A stretch of 64,000 nucleotides of DNA from positions 3,621,001 to 3,685,000 of the forward strand of contig NZ_CP010951.1 in assembly GCF_001580455.1 (NCBI RefSeq), read 5' to 3'. The DNA comes from Ramlibacter tataouinensis. GTDB taxonomy: Bacteria > Pseudomonadota > Gammaproteobacteria > Burkholderiales > Burkholderiaceae_C. Each line of letters begins with the position of its first letter. Position 1 is the stretch's first letter. The position numbers and the translations under genes were made by a program. Shown here one piece after another: positions 51,178 to 59,870 of this stretch. The notes below the pieces were generated by a model that saw only the letters and a program-made list of their open reading frames with translations, ran no database searches and was not told the origin of the DNA.

Positions 51178-51582
51178 ATGGAATCCGAAGAGAAGCTGCC
51201 CCACAACACGCCATTCGAGTGGATCGGCGGAGAAGATCGCGTGAAGGCGCTGGTTGACCGCTTTTACGACCTGATGGACCTGGAGCCGGGCTACGCGCAA
51301 TTGCGCGCCTCGCATGGCACGGAATTGGCGCGCGCCCGCCAGAACCTGTTCTGGTTCCTGTGCGGCTGGCTCGGCGGCCCGCAGCACTATGTCGAGCGCC
51401 ACGGCCATCCGCGCCTGCGTGCGCGCCACATGCCCTTCGTGATCGGCATCCAGGAGCGCGACCAATGGCTCGCCTGCATGGACCAGGCCATGGGCGAGGT
51501 CGGCGTCGACGCGACCCTGCGCGCGCGGCTGCAGGCCTCGTTCTTCCAGACCGCCGACTGGATGCGGAACTCGCCGGGCTGA
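51178..51582 (+). CDS. Group II truncated haemoglobin
   Basis: The 134-residue protein has the 2-on-2 globin pattern: Tyr30 at B10 (RFYDLMD), the proximal His84 in RLRARHMPF, a Trp about residue 98 near G8 (ERDQWLACMD), and the TPFEWIGGEDRV start of the YjbI group. These proteins bind O2 or NO and may act as peroxidases or in oxygen delivery. It follows the permease by 21 bases; ribosome binding looks weak. Proximity to an O2-dependent epoxidase is 20 kb, so no link is claimed. Confidence 0.93.
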   Translation: MESEEKLPHNTPFEWIGGEDRVKALVDRFYDLMDLEPGYAQLRASHGTELARARQNLFWFLCGWLGGPQHYVERHGHPRLRARHMPFVIGIQERDQWLACMDQAMGEVGVDATLRARLQASFFQTADWMRNSPG

Positions 51583-51598
51583 AAAGCTCAGCGTTGCT

Positions 51599-52243
51599 TC
51601 AGGGTTTCAGGAGAACCACCAGGGCGCCGGCCCCGCCTTCGTCGGCCCGGGCCTGCACGAAGGCCATCACTTCGCTCTTCTGCACCAGCCAGCCGTGCAC
51701 CTTGCCCTTGAGCACCGGCGTCTTGCCCGGTGATCCCAAGCCCTTGCCGTGCACCACGCGCACGCAGCGCCAGCCGCGCTTGAGGGATTCGCGCAGGAAT
51801 TCGGCCAGCGCCTCGCGCGCCTCCTCGCGGCGCAGGCCGTGCAGGTCGATCTCGCCCTGGATGCTCCAGGCGCCCTTGCGCAGCTTGCGCGTGACGTCAG
51901 TGCCCACACCGGGCCGGCGAAAGCTCAGCGCCTCGTCGATGTCCAGCAGCGTTGCGGCGTCGAACTCGTCGCTGATCGCCTCGCGCAGCACCCGGACCTC
52001 GTCGAGTTGCTGCTGGACGGCAACCGGCGGCGGCTGCTCCGGCGCGAGCTGCACGCGCTGGTGGCGCGCGCGGTGCTGGGCCAGCGGCTCCACCTTGCCG
52101 GCCGCCCGCTGGAACAGCGTGCGCTCGGCATGCGCCTTGCGCTCGGCCTCCAGCCGGGCTTGCTCCTGCGCTGCCGCCAGCCGTTGCTGCTCGGCCAGCT
52201 TCTGCTGGATGGCCTGCAGGTCCTGCAGCGATTTCGCTTTCAA
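51599..52243 (-). CDS. Smr/MutS2-type endonuclease domain protein
   Basis: The 214-residue protein has an N-terminal Gln/Ala/Arg-rich coiled coil (residues 1-55) and a C-terminal Smr domain with the signature IDLHGLRREEAREALAEFLRES and CVRVVHGKGLGSPG (TGxG-like). Smr domains nick DNA or cut RNA; stand-alone versions such as E. coli SmrB can act on mRNA at collided ribosomes. It starts 4 bases inside the end of the radC gene, so the two are coupled. Confidence 0.9.
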   Translation of the reverse strand: MKAKSLQDLQAIQQKLAEQQRLAAAQEQARLEAERKAHAERTLFQRAAGKVEPLAQHRARHQRVQLAPEQPPPVAVQQQLDEVRVLREAISDEFDAATLLDIDEALSFRRPGVGTDVTRKLRKGAWSIQGEIDLHGLRREEAREALAEFLRESLKRGWRCVRVVHGKGLGSPGKTPVLKGKVHGWLVQKSEVMAFVQARADEGGAGALVVLLKP

Positions 52244-52917
52244 ATGAAGCCTTTCTCCGCCATCGACAGCGAATCGCCCTGCGTCACGATCACGTGGTCG
52301 AGCACGCGCACGTCGATCAGCGCCAATGCCGCCTTCAGCGTCTGCGTCAGCGCCTCGTCGGCGCGCGAGGGCTGCACGGTCCCGCTGGGGTGGTTATGCG
52401 CCAGGACCACTGAAGCGGCATGGAGCTGCAGCGCGCGCTGCACGACCTCGCGCGGATAGACGCTGGTTTGGGTGAGCGTGCCGCGAAACAGTTCCTCCAT
52501 GGCGATGAGCCGGTTCTGCGCATCCAGGAACAGCACCGCGAAGACCTCGTGCGGCTTGCGCGCGAGCTCGATCGACAGGAACTGCTTGACCGACTCGGGC
52601 GAGCTGAACACCTCCCGCTCCTTCAGCCGCTGCGACATGGCGCGGCGGGCGAGCTCCATCACGGCCAGCAGCTCGGCGCGCTTGGCGGCGCCGCCCAGGC
52701 CCTTGATGCGCTTGAGGTCCTCGGCCGCGGTGTGCAGCAGGCCGGCGAAGCCGCCGAAGGTGGTGAGCACCTCGCTGGCCATCTGCAGCACGCCCCGGCC
52801 GGGCGTGCCGGTGCGCAGCAGCAGGGCCAGCAGCTCGGTGTCGCTCAGCGTTGCCGCGCCGCGCGCCAGCAGCTTCTCACGCGGCCGGGTGTCGGCCGGA
52901 AGGTCTTTCAGGGGCAT
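52240..52917 (-). CDS. radC: RadC family JAB-domain protein
   Basis: The 225-residue protein has an N-terminal helix-hairpin-helix region (LKRIKGLGGAAKRAELLAV, about 68-86) and a JAB/MPN metalloprotease-like domain with the HNHPSG motif (His174, His176) and a Glu in the early FAVLFLDAQNRL strand. Length is typical of RadC. Despite the name, a role in recombinational repair is doubtful. It is divergent from fkpB, 57 bases away. Confidence 0.93.
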   Translation of the reverse strand: MPLKDLPADTRPREKLLARGAATLSDTELLALLLRTGTPGRGVLQMASEVLTTFGGFAGLLHTAAEDLKRIKGLGGAAKRAELLAVMELARRAMSQRLKEREVFSSPESVKQFLSIELARKPHEVFAVLFLDAQNRLIAMEELFRGTLTQTSVYPREVVQRALQLHAASVVLAHNHPSGTVQPSRADEALTQTLKAALALIDVRVLDHVIVTQGDSLSMAEKGFI

Positions 52918-52974
52918 GGGGGCGGGGGCGGGCGGCCGGGGTTTCTACAATAGGGGCAGTTTATCGGTACTCCC

Positions 52975-53445
52975 ATGGCAGCCATTCGCGTCCATCCGGG
53001 CTCCTTCCTCACGCTGCATTACCGGCTGTCGGGGCCCGAAGGCGACATCATCAATACATTCAAGGACAAGCCCGCCACGCTCACGCTGGGCACGGGCGAG
53101 CTTTCCCCGGCCGTGGAGCAGCGCCTGCTCGGGCTGGAGGAGGGCGCGCACGCCACCTTCGAGATCCCCGCGGGCGAGGCCTTCGGCGAGCGCAACCCGG
53201 AGATGGTCCAGTGGGTCGCCCGCCGGCTGCTCAACGAGATGGGCGATCCCCTGGAGCAGTACCACGTCGGCGACGTGGTGCAGTTCCCCACGCCCGACGG
53301 CATGTCGAGCTACGCCGGCGCGGTCCGGCAGGTGGGCAAGGACGGGGACGGCGACGGCAAGGCCGATGCCGTGCTGTTCGACTTCAACCACCCCCTGGCC
53401 GGCCAGCCGGTCACCTTCGAAGTGAAAGTGATCGGAGTGCTATGA
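52975..53445 (+). CDS. fkpB: FKBP-type peptidyl-prolyl isomerase (SlpA/FkpB-like)
   Basis: The 156-residue SlyD/SlpA-type isomerase has a short FKBP part split by an insert-in-flap domain (LHYRLSGPEGDIINTFKDKPATLTLGTGELSPAVEQRLLGL and GEAFGERNPEMVQWV). There is no His-rich tail, so it is SlpA rather than SlyD. It is followed by ispH with a 4-base ATGA overlap, the same pair as in E. coli (fkpB-ispH). Confidence 0.93.
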   Translation: MAAIRVHPGSFLTLHYRLSGPEGDIINTFKDKPATLTLGTGELSPAVEQRLLGLEEGAHATFEIPAGEAFGERNPEMVQWVARRLLNEMGDPLEQYHVGDVVQFPTPDGMSSYAGAVRQVGKDGDGDGKADAVLFDFNHPLAGQPVTFEVKVIGVL

Positions 53446-54392
53446 GCGCGGAAGAGGGCATCGTGGCCACCGAGATCCTGCTGGCCGAGCCGCGCGGCTT
53501 TTGCGCCGGCGTGGACCGCGCGATCGAGATCGTCGAACGCGCGCTGCAGAAGTTCGGCGCGCCGATCTATGTGCGGCACGAGATCGTGCACAACACCTTC
53601 GTGGTCAACGACCTGAAGTCGCAGGGCGCGATTTTCATCGAGGACCTGGCCGAGGTGCCGCCCGGGGCGACCCTGGTCTTCTCCGCGCACGGCGTGAGCA
53701 AGGCGGTGCAGACCGAGGCGCGCGAGCGCGGCTTCCAGGTCTTCGACGCCACCTGCCCGCTCGTGACCAAGGTGCATGTGGAAGTCGCCAAGCTCGCGAA
53801 AGAGGGCTACGAGTTCATCATGATCGGCCACAAGGGTCATCCGGAGGTAGAGGGCACCATGGGCCAGCTCGACCACGGCATCCACCTGGTCGAAGACGTG
53901 GGCGATGTCGCCGGGGTGCAGCCTTCGCAGAGCGACAAGCTCGCGGTGGTGACGCAGACCACGCTGTCGGTGGACGACGCGGCCGAGATCACCGCGGCGG
54001 TGAAGGCGCGCTTTCCCAACATCCGCGAGCCCAAGCAGCAGGACATCTGCTATGCCACGCAGAACCGCCAGGATGCGGTGAAGATGATGTCGCGGCAGGT
54101 GGACGTGGTGATCGTGGTGGGCAGCCCGACCAGCTCCAACAGCAACCGGCTGGCCGAACTCGCGCGCAAGCTCGGCGTGCCCAGCTACATGGTCGACAGC
54201 ATCGAGGACCTGCGGCCCGAATGGCTGGAGGGCCACACGCGCGTCGGGCTGACGGCCGGCGCTTCGGCGCCCGAGGTGCTGGTGAAGGCCGTGGTGCGCC
54301 GCATCCGCTCGATGGGCGCGGTGTCGGTGCGCAAGATGGACGGCATCGAGGAAACCGTGAAGTTCCCGCTGCCCAAGGGCCTGAAGTTGTGA
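53442..54392 (+). CDS. ispH: 4-hydroxy-3-methylbut-2-enyl diphosphate reductase
   Basis: The 316-residue [4Fe-4S] enzyme makes IPP and DMAPP in the last step of the MEP pathway. Cluster ligands are Cys21 (RGFCAGV), Cys105 (DATCPLV) and Cys203 (DICYATQNR); the SPTSSNSNRL stretch and the His residues of the substrate pocket are present. It is translationally coupled to fkpB upstream and to a PLP dehydratase downstream through GTGA. Confidence 0.96.
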   Translation: MSAEEGIVATEILLAEPRGFCAGVDRAIEIVERALQKFGAPIYVRHEIVHNTFVVNDLKSQGAIFIEDLAEVPPGATLVFSAHGVSKAVQTEARERGFQVFDATCPLVTKVHVEVAKLAKEGYEFIMIGHKGHPEVEGTMGQLDHGIHLVEDVGDVAGVQPSQSDKLAVVTQTTLSVDDAAEITAAVKARFPNIREPKQQDICYATQNRQDAVKMMSRQVDVVIVVGSPTSSNSNRLAELARKLGVPSYMVDSIEDLRPEWLEGHTRVGLTAGASAPEVLVKAVVRRIRSMGAVSVRKMDGIEETVKFPLPKGLKL

Positions 54393-55342
54393 GTCCTGGC
54401 CCGGCGCTCGGTCGCGCGGAGGTCCTGCGGGCGGCCCAGCGCTTCGAGCGCGACCATCCCGGGTTCATCCGCCGCACGCCTTTGTGGAAGCTCCCCGGCT
54501 CGGCGCTGGGCGCCGATTGCGAAGAGGTGTGGCTCAAGTTGGAGCACCTGCAGGTCTCCGGCAGCTTCAAGGCGCGCGGCATGCTCAACCGCCTGCTCGC
54601 GAACCCGATCCCTGCTGCGGGCGTGATCGTGGCCTCCGGCGGCAACGCCGGCATCGCGACCGCGGCCGCCGCCCGCGCGCTGGGCGTGCGCTGCGAGGTG
54701 TTCGTGCCCACGGTCAGCAGCGCCGCCAAGCAGGCGCGGCTGCGCGAGCTGGGCGCGCAGGTGGTGGTCACCGGCGCGGTCTATGCCGAAGCGCTGGAGG
54801 CCTGCCTGTCGCGCCAGCGGGAAACCGGCGCGCTGCTCACGCACGCCTACGACCAGGGCGAAGTCGTCGCCGGCGCGGGCACCATCGCCCAGGAGATCGA
54901 GGAGCAGGGTGGCGGCGTGCCCGATGCGGTGCTGGTGAGCGTGGGCGGCGGTGGCCTGATCGCCGGCATCTGCGCCTGGTTCGAAGACCGCACGCGGGTG
55001 CTGGCGCTGGAGCCGGAGCTCGCGCCCACCTTGTTCCGCGCCCGTGAAGCGGGGCAGTCGGTGGACGTGGCCGTGGGCGGCATCGCCGCCGATTCGCTGG
55101 GCGCCAAGCGCATCGGCACCATCGCCTGGGAACTGACGCGGCGATGGGTGCCCGAGGCGAGCCTGCTCGGCGATGAGGCCATCCGCGAGGCCCAGCGCTT
55201 CCTGTGGCAGCAGTTCCAGTTGGCGGTCGAGCCGGCCGCGGCCCTGGGCGTCGCGGCGCTGCGCGCGGGCCGCCCTGCCCCTGCCCGGCGGGTGTGCGTG
55301 ATCCTGTGCGGCGCCAATCTCGATCCGGCCACGCTGGCCTAG
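54389..55342 (+). CDS. Threonine/serine dehydratase-like PLP enzyme
   Basis: A 317-residue fold-type II PLP protein with the cofactor lysine Lys61 in LQVSGSFKARGML, the phosphate loop region SGGNAGIATAAAARALG and a C-terminal GGGGLIAGI motif. Such enzymes deaminate threonine or serine, or act on related hydroxy-amino acids; a regulatory ACT domain is absent. The GTG start overlaps the ispH stop. Substrate cannot be fixed from sequence. Confidence 0.87.
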   Translation: MSPGPALGRAEVLRAAQRFERDHPGFIRRTPLWKLPGSALGADCEEVWLKLEHLQVSGSFKARGMLNRLLANPIPAAGVIVASGGNAGIATAAAARALGVRCEVFVPTVSSAAKQARLRELGAQVVVTGAVYAEALEACLSRQRETGALLTHAYDQGEVVAGAGTIAQEIEEQGGGVPDAVLVSVGGGGLIAGICAWFEDRTRVLALEPELAPTLFRAREAGQSVDVAVGGIAADSLGAKRIGTIAWELTRRWVPEASLLGDEAIREAQRFLWQQFQLAVEPAAALGVAALRAGRPAPARRVCVILCGANLDPATLA

Positions 55343-55394
55343 GCCCTTGCCGGCCGGCGCGCCGGATAATCCGGCCGTTTGTCGATTGATCCCC

Positions 55395-55868
55395 ATGCCC
55401 TTTGAACTAAATCATCCGGAGTTCAGCTTCCAGTCGCAGCGCGACTGGCAGCAGGTTGCCACCGGCACCCAGGAAGCCATGCAGCTGCACTGCGGCGAAA
55501 CCCTCACCATGGTGACCCTGTCCATGGACGAGGTGAGCCCGACCAAGGGTGACCTTGAGCCCTTCGCCCGGCAGGTGCTGGCCGCGCGCAAGCGCGCTTA
55601 CCTCGAGGCCGCCCGCGAGCTGATGGCCGGCGGGCAGGAGCCGCAGGTCACCATCGACCGTGAAAGCGTCGAGCCGCACGAAAGCGCGCTCGGCTGCCTG
55701 ATGTCCTTCGAAGGCATGCACGACGGCAAGAGCTTCGTGGGCTACTTCGGCGTGCTCACGCGCCGCAAGATCCTGCACGTGTTCGTCGAGACGCCGGTGG
55801 CCTTCCTGCCCGGGCGCCGCGGGATGTTCCAGGAAGTGGTCGCAGGCTTCACGCCGAAGCTGCCCTGA
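55395..55868 (+). CDS. Conserved hypothetical protein, 157 residues
   Basis: A soluble protein without signal peptide or membrane helix, beginning MPFELNHPEFSFQSQRDWQQV and ending with a strand-rich half (CLMSFEGMHDGKSFVGYFGVLTRRKILHVFVET). The alternating strands resemble a PsbP/DcrB-like sandwich, but I cannot assign a family with confidence. The ATG at 55395 is chosen because the region before it has no conserved look. It stands between the PLP enzyme and an acetyltransferase. Confidence 0.75.
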   Translation: MPFELNHPEFSFQSQRDWQQVATGTQEAMQLHCGETLTMVTLSMDEVSPTKGDLEPFARQVLAARKRAYLEAARELMAGGQEPQVTIDRESVEPHESALGCLMSFEGMHDGKSFVGYFGVLTRRKILHVFVETPVAFLPGRRGMFQEVVAGFTPKLP

Positions 55869-55896
55869 GGCACGAGCACGCCGCCAAGCGGGCCCG

Positions 55897-56481
55897 ATGA
55901 GATTCACCACAAAGCCGCTGACCAACCAGACATGGCCCGATCTCGAGGCCATCTTCGACGCACGCGGCTGTTCGGTGGCGCGGGGCTGCTGGTGCATGTT
56001 CTACAGGCGGAGCGGCGCCGCCGGAGTGCCGTCGGCCTACGGTGAGCGCGCGCAGCAAAGCCGCAAGGACTTGCGTGCGCTGGCCGAAGGCGGTGCCCAG
56101 GTCGGACTGATCGGCTACCGCGATGGCGTGCCGGTCGGCTGGGTGTCGTTCGGGCCGCGCGAAGACTTCGCCAAGCTCAGGCGCTCGCCGGTCCTCAAGC
56201 CCGTGGACGATGAGCCGGTCTGGTCCATCGTCTGCTTCGTCGTGCCTTCGGAACACCGCGGGCAGGGTGTCGCGAAAGCCTTGCTGGCGGCCGCGGTGGC
56301 CTATTGCCGGAAAAAGCGGGTGAGGCTGCTGGAGGCCTACCCCGTGGACAAGGCGCATCGCGCCCATGACCAGGACATGTGGTTTGGCGCCAAGTCGATG
56401 TTCGACGCGGCGGGCTTCGAGGAAGTGGCGCGCCGCAAGCCCGAGCGGCCCATCGTGCGTATCCGGCCGACGGCATCCTGA
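55897..56481 (+). CDS. GNAT-family N-acetyltransferase
   Basis: The 194-residue protein has the acetyl-CoA-binding region VCFVVPSEHRGQGVAKALLAAAVAYCRKKRVRLLEAYPVD (about 107-150), with the RGQGVA loop, and the segment CWCMFYRR near the N-terminus typical of a GNAT subgroup found beside DUF or cupin genes. The substrate is unknown. It overlaps nothing and is followed after 39 bases by a small lipoprotein gene. Confidence 0.85.
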   Translation: MRFTTKPLTNQTWPDLEAIFDARGCSVARGCWCMFYRRSGAAGVPSAYGERAQQSRKDLRALAEGGAQVGLIGYRDGVPVGWVSFGPREDFAKLRRSPVLKPVDDEPVWSIVCFVVPSEHRGQGVAKALLAAAVAYCRKKRVRLLEAYPVDKAHRAHDQDMWFGAKSMFDAAGFEEVARRKPERPIVRIRPTAS

Positions 56482-56520
56482 GCCGGCCCGCGTAAGATCG
56501 CCCCCGAGGAGGGGTGACTC

Positions 56521-56979
56521 ATGCGGATTGGCTCGACCTTGGCGCTGGCCGCCTGCGCATTCGCCGCCGGCTGCGCCGCGCCGCCGGCCAAGCCCGATGC
56601 CGCCAGGGCGCGCGAGCAGGTGATCGCTAGCGAGCAGGCCTTCGCCCGGACCATGGCCGAGCGCGACCTGCGCGCCTTCGGCAGTTTCCTGTCCGATGAG
56701 GCAGTGTTCTTCTCCGGCGGCAAGGCCCTGCGGGGCCGCCAGGAGGTGCTTGCTTTCTGGTCACGCTTCTATGCCGCGCCCCAGGCACCGTTTTCGTGGG
56801 CGCCGGAAGAGGTCGAAGTGCTGGACAGCGGCACGCTGGCGCTGTCCAGCGGGCCGGTGCACGATGCCAAAGGCAAGCTGATCGGCCGGTTTTCCTCGAT
56901 CTGGCGCCAGGAGGCGCCGGGACAATGGCGCATCATCTTTGACAAGGGCAGCGACGTCTGCGATTGCGGGGCGAAATGA
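56521..56979 (+). CDS. SnoaL/DUF4440-like (NTF2 fold) lipoprotein
   Basis: A 152-residue protein with a lipoprotein signal (FAAGC, Cys18) and a DUF4440/NTF2-like domain: REQVIASEQAFARTMAERDLRAFGSFLSDEAVFFSG and WRQEAPGQWRIIFDKGSD. Such folds bind small molecules or are enzymes of many kinds; function is unknown. Its stop overlaps the next gene's start as ATGA. Confidence 0.85.
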   Translation: MRIGSTLALAACAFAAGCAAPPAKPDAARAREQVIASEQAFARTMAERDLRAFGSFLSDEAVFFSGGKALRGRQEVLAFWSRFYAAPQAPFSWAPEEVEVLDSGTLALSSGPVHDAKGKLIGRFSSIWRQEAPGQWRIIFDKGSDVCDCGAK

Positions 56980-57464
56980 GCGACATGCGCGAAGAACTGT
57001 TCGAAGGCGGCTGCGACTGCCGCCTGGTGCGCTATCGCATGCGCGGGCGGCCGATGTTCGTCAATTGCTGCCACTGCCGCTGGTGCCAGCGCGAGACCGG
57101 TTCGGCGTTCGCGCTGAACGCGCTGATCGAGGCCGGTCGCCTGGAGCACACCGGCGCCCTGCCGGAAATCGTCGACACGCCCAGCGAAAGCGGCCAGGGC
57201 CAGATGATCGCGCGCTGCCCTCGCTGCCGCATCGCGATCTGGAGCAACTACGCGGGCGCCGGCGCGGCGGTGCGCTTCGTGCGCGTGGGCACCCTGGACG
57301 AGCCGGATCGCTTCCCACCGGACATCCACATCTTCACCGAGAGCAAGCAGCCTTGGGTGGTGCTGCCGGCCGGCACGCCCGCGATGCCGCAGTACTACGA
57401 CCTGGCCCAGTACTGGCCGGCCGAGAGCCTCGAGCGGCGGCGCCTGGCGCTGGGCGCGACGTGA
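56976..57464 (+). CDS. GFA-family (glutathione-dependent formaldehyde-activating-like) protein
   Basis: The 162-residue protein has the zinc-binding layout of the GFA/CENP-V family: CDCRLVRYRMRG, CCHCRWCQRETGSAF and CPRCRIAIWSNY. The family name comes from a formaldehyde enzyme, but most members have other or unknown jobs. An ATG at 56964 would add four residues; the one at 56976 forms an ATGA overlap with the preceding stop. Confidence 0.9.
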   Translation: MSDMREELFEGGCDCRLVRYRMRGRPMFVNCCHCRWCQRETGSAFALNALIEAGRLEHTGALPEIVDTPSESGQGQMIARCPRCRIAIWSNYAGAGAAVRFVRVGTLDEPDRFPPDIHIFTESKQPWVVLPAGTPAMPQYYDLAQYWPAESLERRRLALGAT

Positions 57465-57763
57465 TGCGCGAGCTCGCACGCTGCCTCGCCTGGACGCTGG
57501 CGCTGGGCGCGCTCGCGCTGCTGCTGGCGATGTTGCCGGGCGCTGGCCTCGAGCACGCCGACGGTCCCTGGGCCTGGGGGCTGTTGCTGGCGTTCTGGCC
57601 GCACTACCTGCTTGGGCCGGGGCAGGGGGCCGGGTCCGGCGCGCTGCACGTGGCGGCCATCTTCGGGGCGCAGTTCGCCTGGTTCCTGGCCGTCGTCGCC
57701 GCAATGCGCCGGCTGCGGCGGCGAGGGAAAGCACGATGGCGCCCGGGGCGCGCTCCGCAATAA
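57464..57763 (+). CDS. Small hydrophobic membrane protein, 99 residues
   Basis: Three hydrophobic stretches (LARCLAWTLALGALALLLAMLP, WAWGLLLAFWPHYLLG and LHVAAIFGAQFAWFLAVVAAM) are followed by a strongly basic tail (RRLRRRGKARWRPGR). Its ATG shares one base with the stop of the GFA gene. I do not recognise a family. The gene ends 9 bases before the LysR gene. Confidence 0.7.
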   Translation: MRELARCLAWTLALGALALLLAMLPGAGLEHADGPWAWGLLLAFWPHYLLGPGQGAGSGALHVAAIFGAQFAWFLAVVAAMRRLRRRGKARWRPGRAPQ

Positions 57764-57772
57764 TCGCAGCCG

Positions 57773-58702
57773 ATGGAAACCAAATGGCTGGAGGACTTCG
57801 TGAGCCTGGCGGAGACGCGCAGTTTCAGCCGCTCCGCGCAGCTGCGCCACGTCACGCAACCCGCCTTCTCGCGGCGCATCCAGGCGCTCGAAGCCTGGGC
57901 CGGCACCGACCTGGTAGACCGTAGTTCCTATCCGACGCGCCTCACGCCGGCGGGCCAGACGCTGTATACGCAGTCGCTGGAGATGCTGCAGGCGCTGCAA
58001 AGCACGCGCGCCATGCTGCGAGGGCATTCGGCCGCGGGCCAGGACGTGATCGAGTTCGCCGTGCCGCACACGCTGGCCTTCACATTTTTCCCGGCCTGGG
58101 TGTCCTCGCTGCGCGAGAAGTTCGGCCCGATCAAGAGCCGGCTGATCGCGCTGAACGTGCATGACGCGGTGATGCGCCTGGTCGAAGGCGGCTGCGACAT
58201 CTTCATCGGCTACCACCACGCCTCGCAGCCTTTCCAGCTCGACGCCGACCGCTACCAGATGGTGACCCTGGGCGACGAGTCGCTCGCGCCCTACTGCAAG
58301 CCCGACGCGAACGGCGAGCCCATGTTCCGCCTGCCGGGACGGCCGGGCCAGCCCTTGCCCTATCTGGGCTATGCGCCGGGCGCCTACCTCGGCCGCGTCA
58401 CCGACCTCATCCTCAAACAGTCGGCCACGGCCATCCACCTGGACCGCGTGTACGAAACCGACATGGCCGAGGGCCTGAAGGTGATGGCGCTGGAAGGCCA
58501 TGGCGTGGCCTTCCTTCCCTACAGCGCGGTGAAGAAGGAACTGCGCGCGCGCAAGCTCGTGGGTGCAGCGCCGGGGCTGGAGGGACTGGAGATGGCCATG
58601 GACGTGCGCGCCTACCGGGAAAAGCCCCTGGGCAAGGACACGCCCAAGGGAACGGCGCAGGCGCTGTGGAACTACCTGGCAAGCCACAACAGCGCGAAAT
58701 GA
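57773..58702 (+). CDS. LysR-family transcriptional regulator
   Basis: The 309-residue protein has the N-terminal helix-turn-helix (LEDFVSLAETRSFSRSAQLRHVTQPAFSRRIQALEAWAGTDLVDR) and an effector domain starting near residue 90. GCDIFIGYHHASQPFQLD and APGAYLGRVTDLIL are typical of the regulator class encoded beside amino-acid ABC systems. It stands directly upstream of gltI on the same strand (165-base spacer), so it may regulate the glt genes; that is inference. Confidence 0.9.
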   Translation: METKWLEDFVSLAETRSFSRSAQLRHVTQPAFSRRIQALEAWAGTDLVDRSSYPTRLTPAGQTLYTQSLEMLQALQSTRAMLRGHSAAGQDVIEFAVPHTLAFTFFPAWVSSLREKFGPIKSRLIALNVHDAVMRLVEGGCDIFIGYHHASQPFQLDADRYQMVTLGDESLAPYCKPDANGEPMFRLPGRPGQPLPYLGYAPGAYLGRVTDLILKQSATAIHLDRVYETDMAEGLKVMALEGHGVAFLPYSAVKKELRARKLVGAAPGLEGLEMAMDVRAYREKPLGKDTPKGTAQALWNYLASHNSAK

Positions 58703-58867
58703 GCAAGGCCAGCCGGGTGGCCCGCTTCTCGCTTATCAGCGTTTTGCATGAGCGACGCGCGCAAAGTGCATGGCTTGGCGGCGTTGTTCAGGGTATTCCC
58801 GACGACGCGAAACCATAGAATCCCGTTTTTATCTCACCCCGTAACGTTTCACACAGGAGAGACTGAT

Positions 58868-59767
58868 ATGAAGAAACAAATGTGGGCTTTGGCGGTCAGC
58901 GCCCTGGCCGTCGGTGCCGCTTTCGCGCAGGCGAACGACACGATCTCGAAGGTCAAGAGCTCCGGCGCGATCAGCGTGGGCGTGCGCGAATCTTCCGGCG
59001 CGCTCTCCTATGCGCTGGGTGACGGCAAGTTCGGCGGCTTCCACACCGAAATCTGCCAGCGCATCGTCTCTGAGCTGGAAAAGAGCGTGGGCAAGAAGCT
59101 CAACGTGACCTACCAGCCCGTCACCTCGCAGAACCGCATCCCGCTGGTGCAGAACGGCACCGTGGACATCGAATGCGGCTCGACGACGAACAACGCGGCT
59201 CGCCAGAAGGACGTGGCCTTCCTGAACACCACCTACGTGGAAGAGGTTCGCATCGCGGTGAAGGCCAATTCCGGCATCACCAACATCAACCAGCTCAACG
59301 GCAAGACGGTGGCGACGACCACCGGCACCACCTCCGTGCAGCACCTGCGCAAGCACGAGCGCGCCAAGAGCGTGGACTTCAAGGAAATCTTCGGCAAGGA
59401 CCACGCCGACAGCTTCCTGCTGCTGGAAACCGGCCGCGCCGATGCCTTCGTGATGGACGGCTCGATCCTCGCCGGCAACATCGCCACGGCCAAGAACCCC
59501 GCCGACTTCAAGATCGTGGGTGACGTGCTGAACGTCGAGCCGATCGCCATCATGATCCGCAAGGACGATCCGGCGTTCAAGAAGTTCGGCAACGACGTGA
59601 TCGCCGGCATGATCAAGAGCGGCGAAATGACCAAGCTGTGGGACAAGTGGTTCCTGCAGCCGATCCCGCCCAAGAACGTCAAGGTTGGGCTGACGCTGTC
59701 GGAAAGCACCAAGGCCGCCTGGGCCGGCCCGAACGACAAGCCGATGGAAGACTACGCCAAGAAGTAA
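58868..59767 (+). CDS. gltI: Glutamate/aspartate ABC transporter substrate-binding protein
   Basis: The 299-residue periplasmic protein has a signal peptide (MWALAVSALAVGAAFAQAND) and the SBP_bac_3 fold: VGVRESSGALSYALGDGKFGGFHTEICQRIV, VDIECGSTTNNAARQKDVAF and an IAIMIRKDD near the C-terminus. It binds acidic amino acids and hands them to GltJK. I used the ATG at 58868, with AGGAGA 8 bases upstream, instead of an upstream frame start at 58748. A strong hairpin follows the gene. Confidence 0.92.
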   Translation: MKKQMWALAVSALAVGAAFAQANDTISKVKSSGAISVGVRESSGALSYALGDGKFGGFHTEICQRIVSELEKSVGKKLNVTYQPVTSQNRIPLVQNGTVDIECGSTTNNAARQKDVAFLNTTYVEEVRIAVKANSGITNINQLNGKTVATTTGTTSVQHLRKHERAKSVDFKEIFGKDHADSFLLLETGRADAFVMDGSILAGNIATAKNPADFKIVGDVLNVEPIAIMIRKDDPAFKKFGNDVIAGMIKSGEMTKLWDKWFLQPIPPKNVKVGLTLSESTKAAWAGPNDKPMEDYAKK

Positions 59768-59783
59768 TCCTCTTCCGGGCGTC

Positions 59784-59821
59784 CAAGACCCCTGACCGGG
59801 CCTGCCCCGGCAGGGGTCTTG
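59784..59821 (+). terminator. Perfect 11-bp hairpin between gltI and gltJ
   Basis: CAAGACCCCTG (59784-59794) and CAGGGGTCTTG (59811-59821) pair exactly; GCGTTT follows. Such intergenic stems often reduce downstream expression or stabilise the 3' end of the binding-protein mRNA, giving more GltI than permease. Confidence 0.65.
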
Positions 59822-59870
59822 CGTTTACGGGCTTGGCCCCTCAAGATCGCATCATCACGAGGAGAAGAAC

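Noticed and set aside
58703..58867. Promoter with TTGTTC and TAGAAT upstream of gltI.
   Set aside because: The two hexamers are about 24 bases apart, too far for a standard sigma-70 promoter, so I did not list them.
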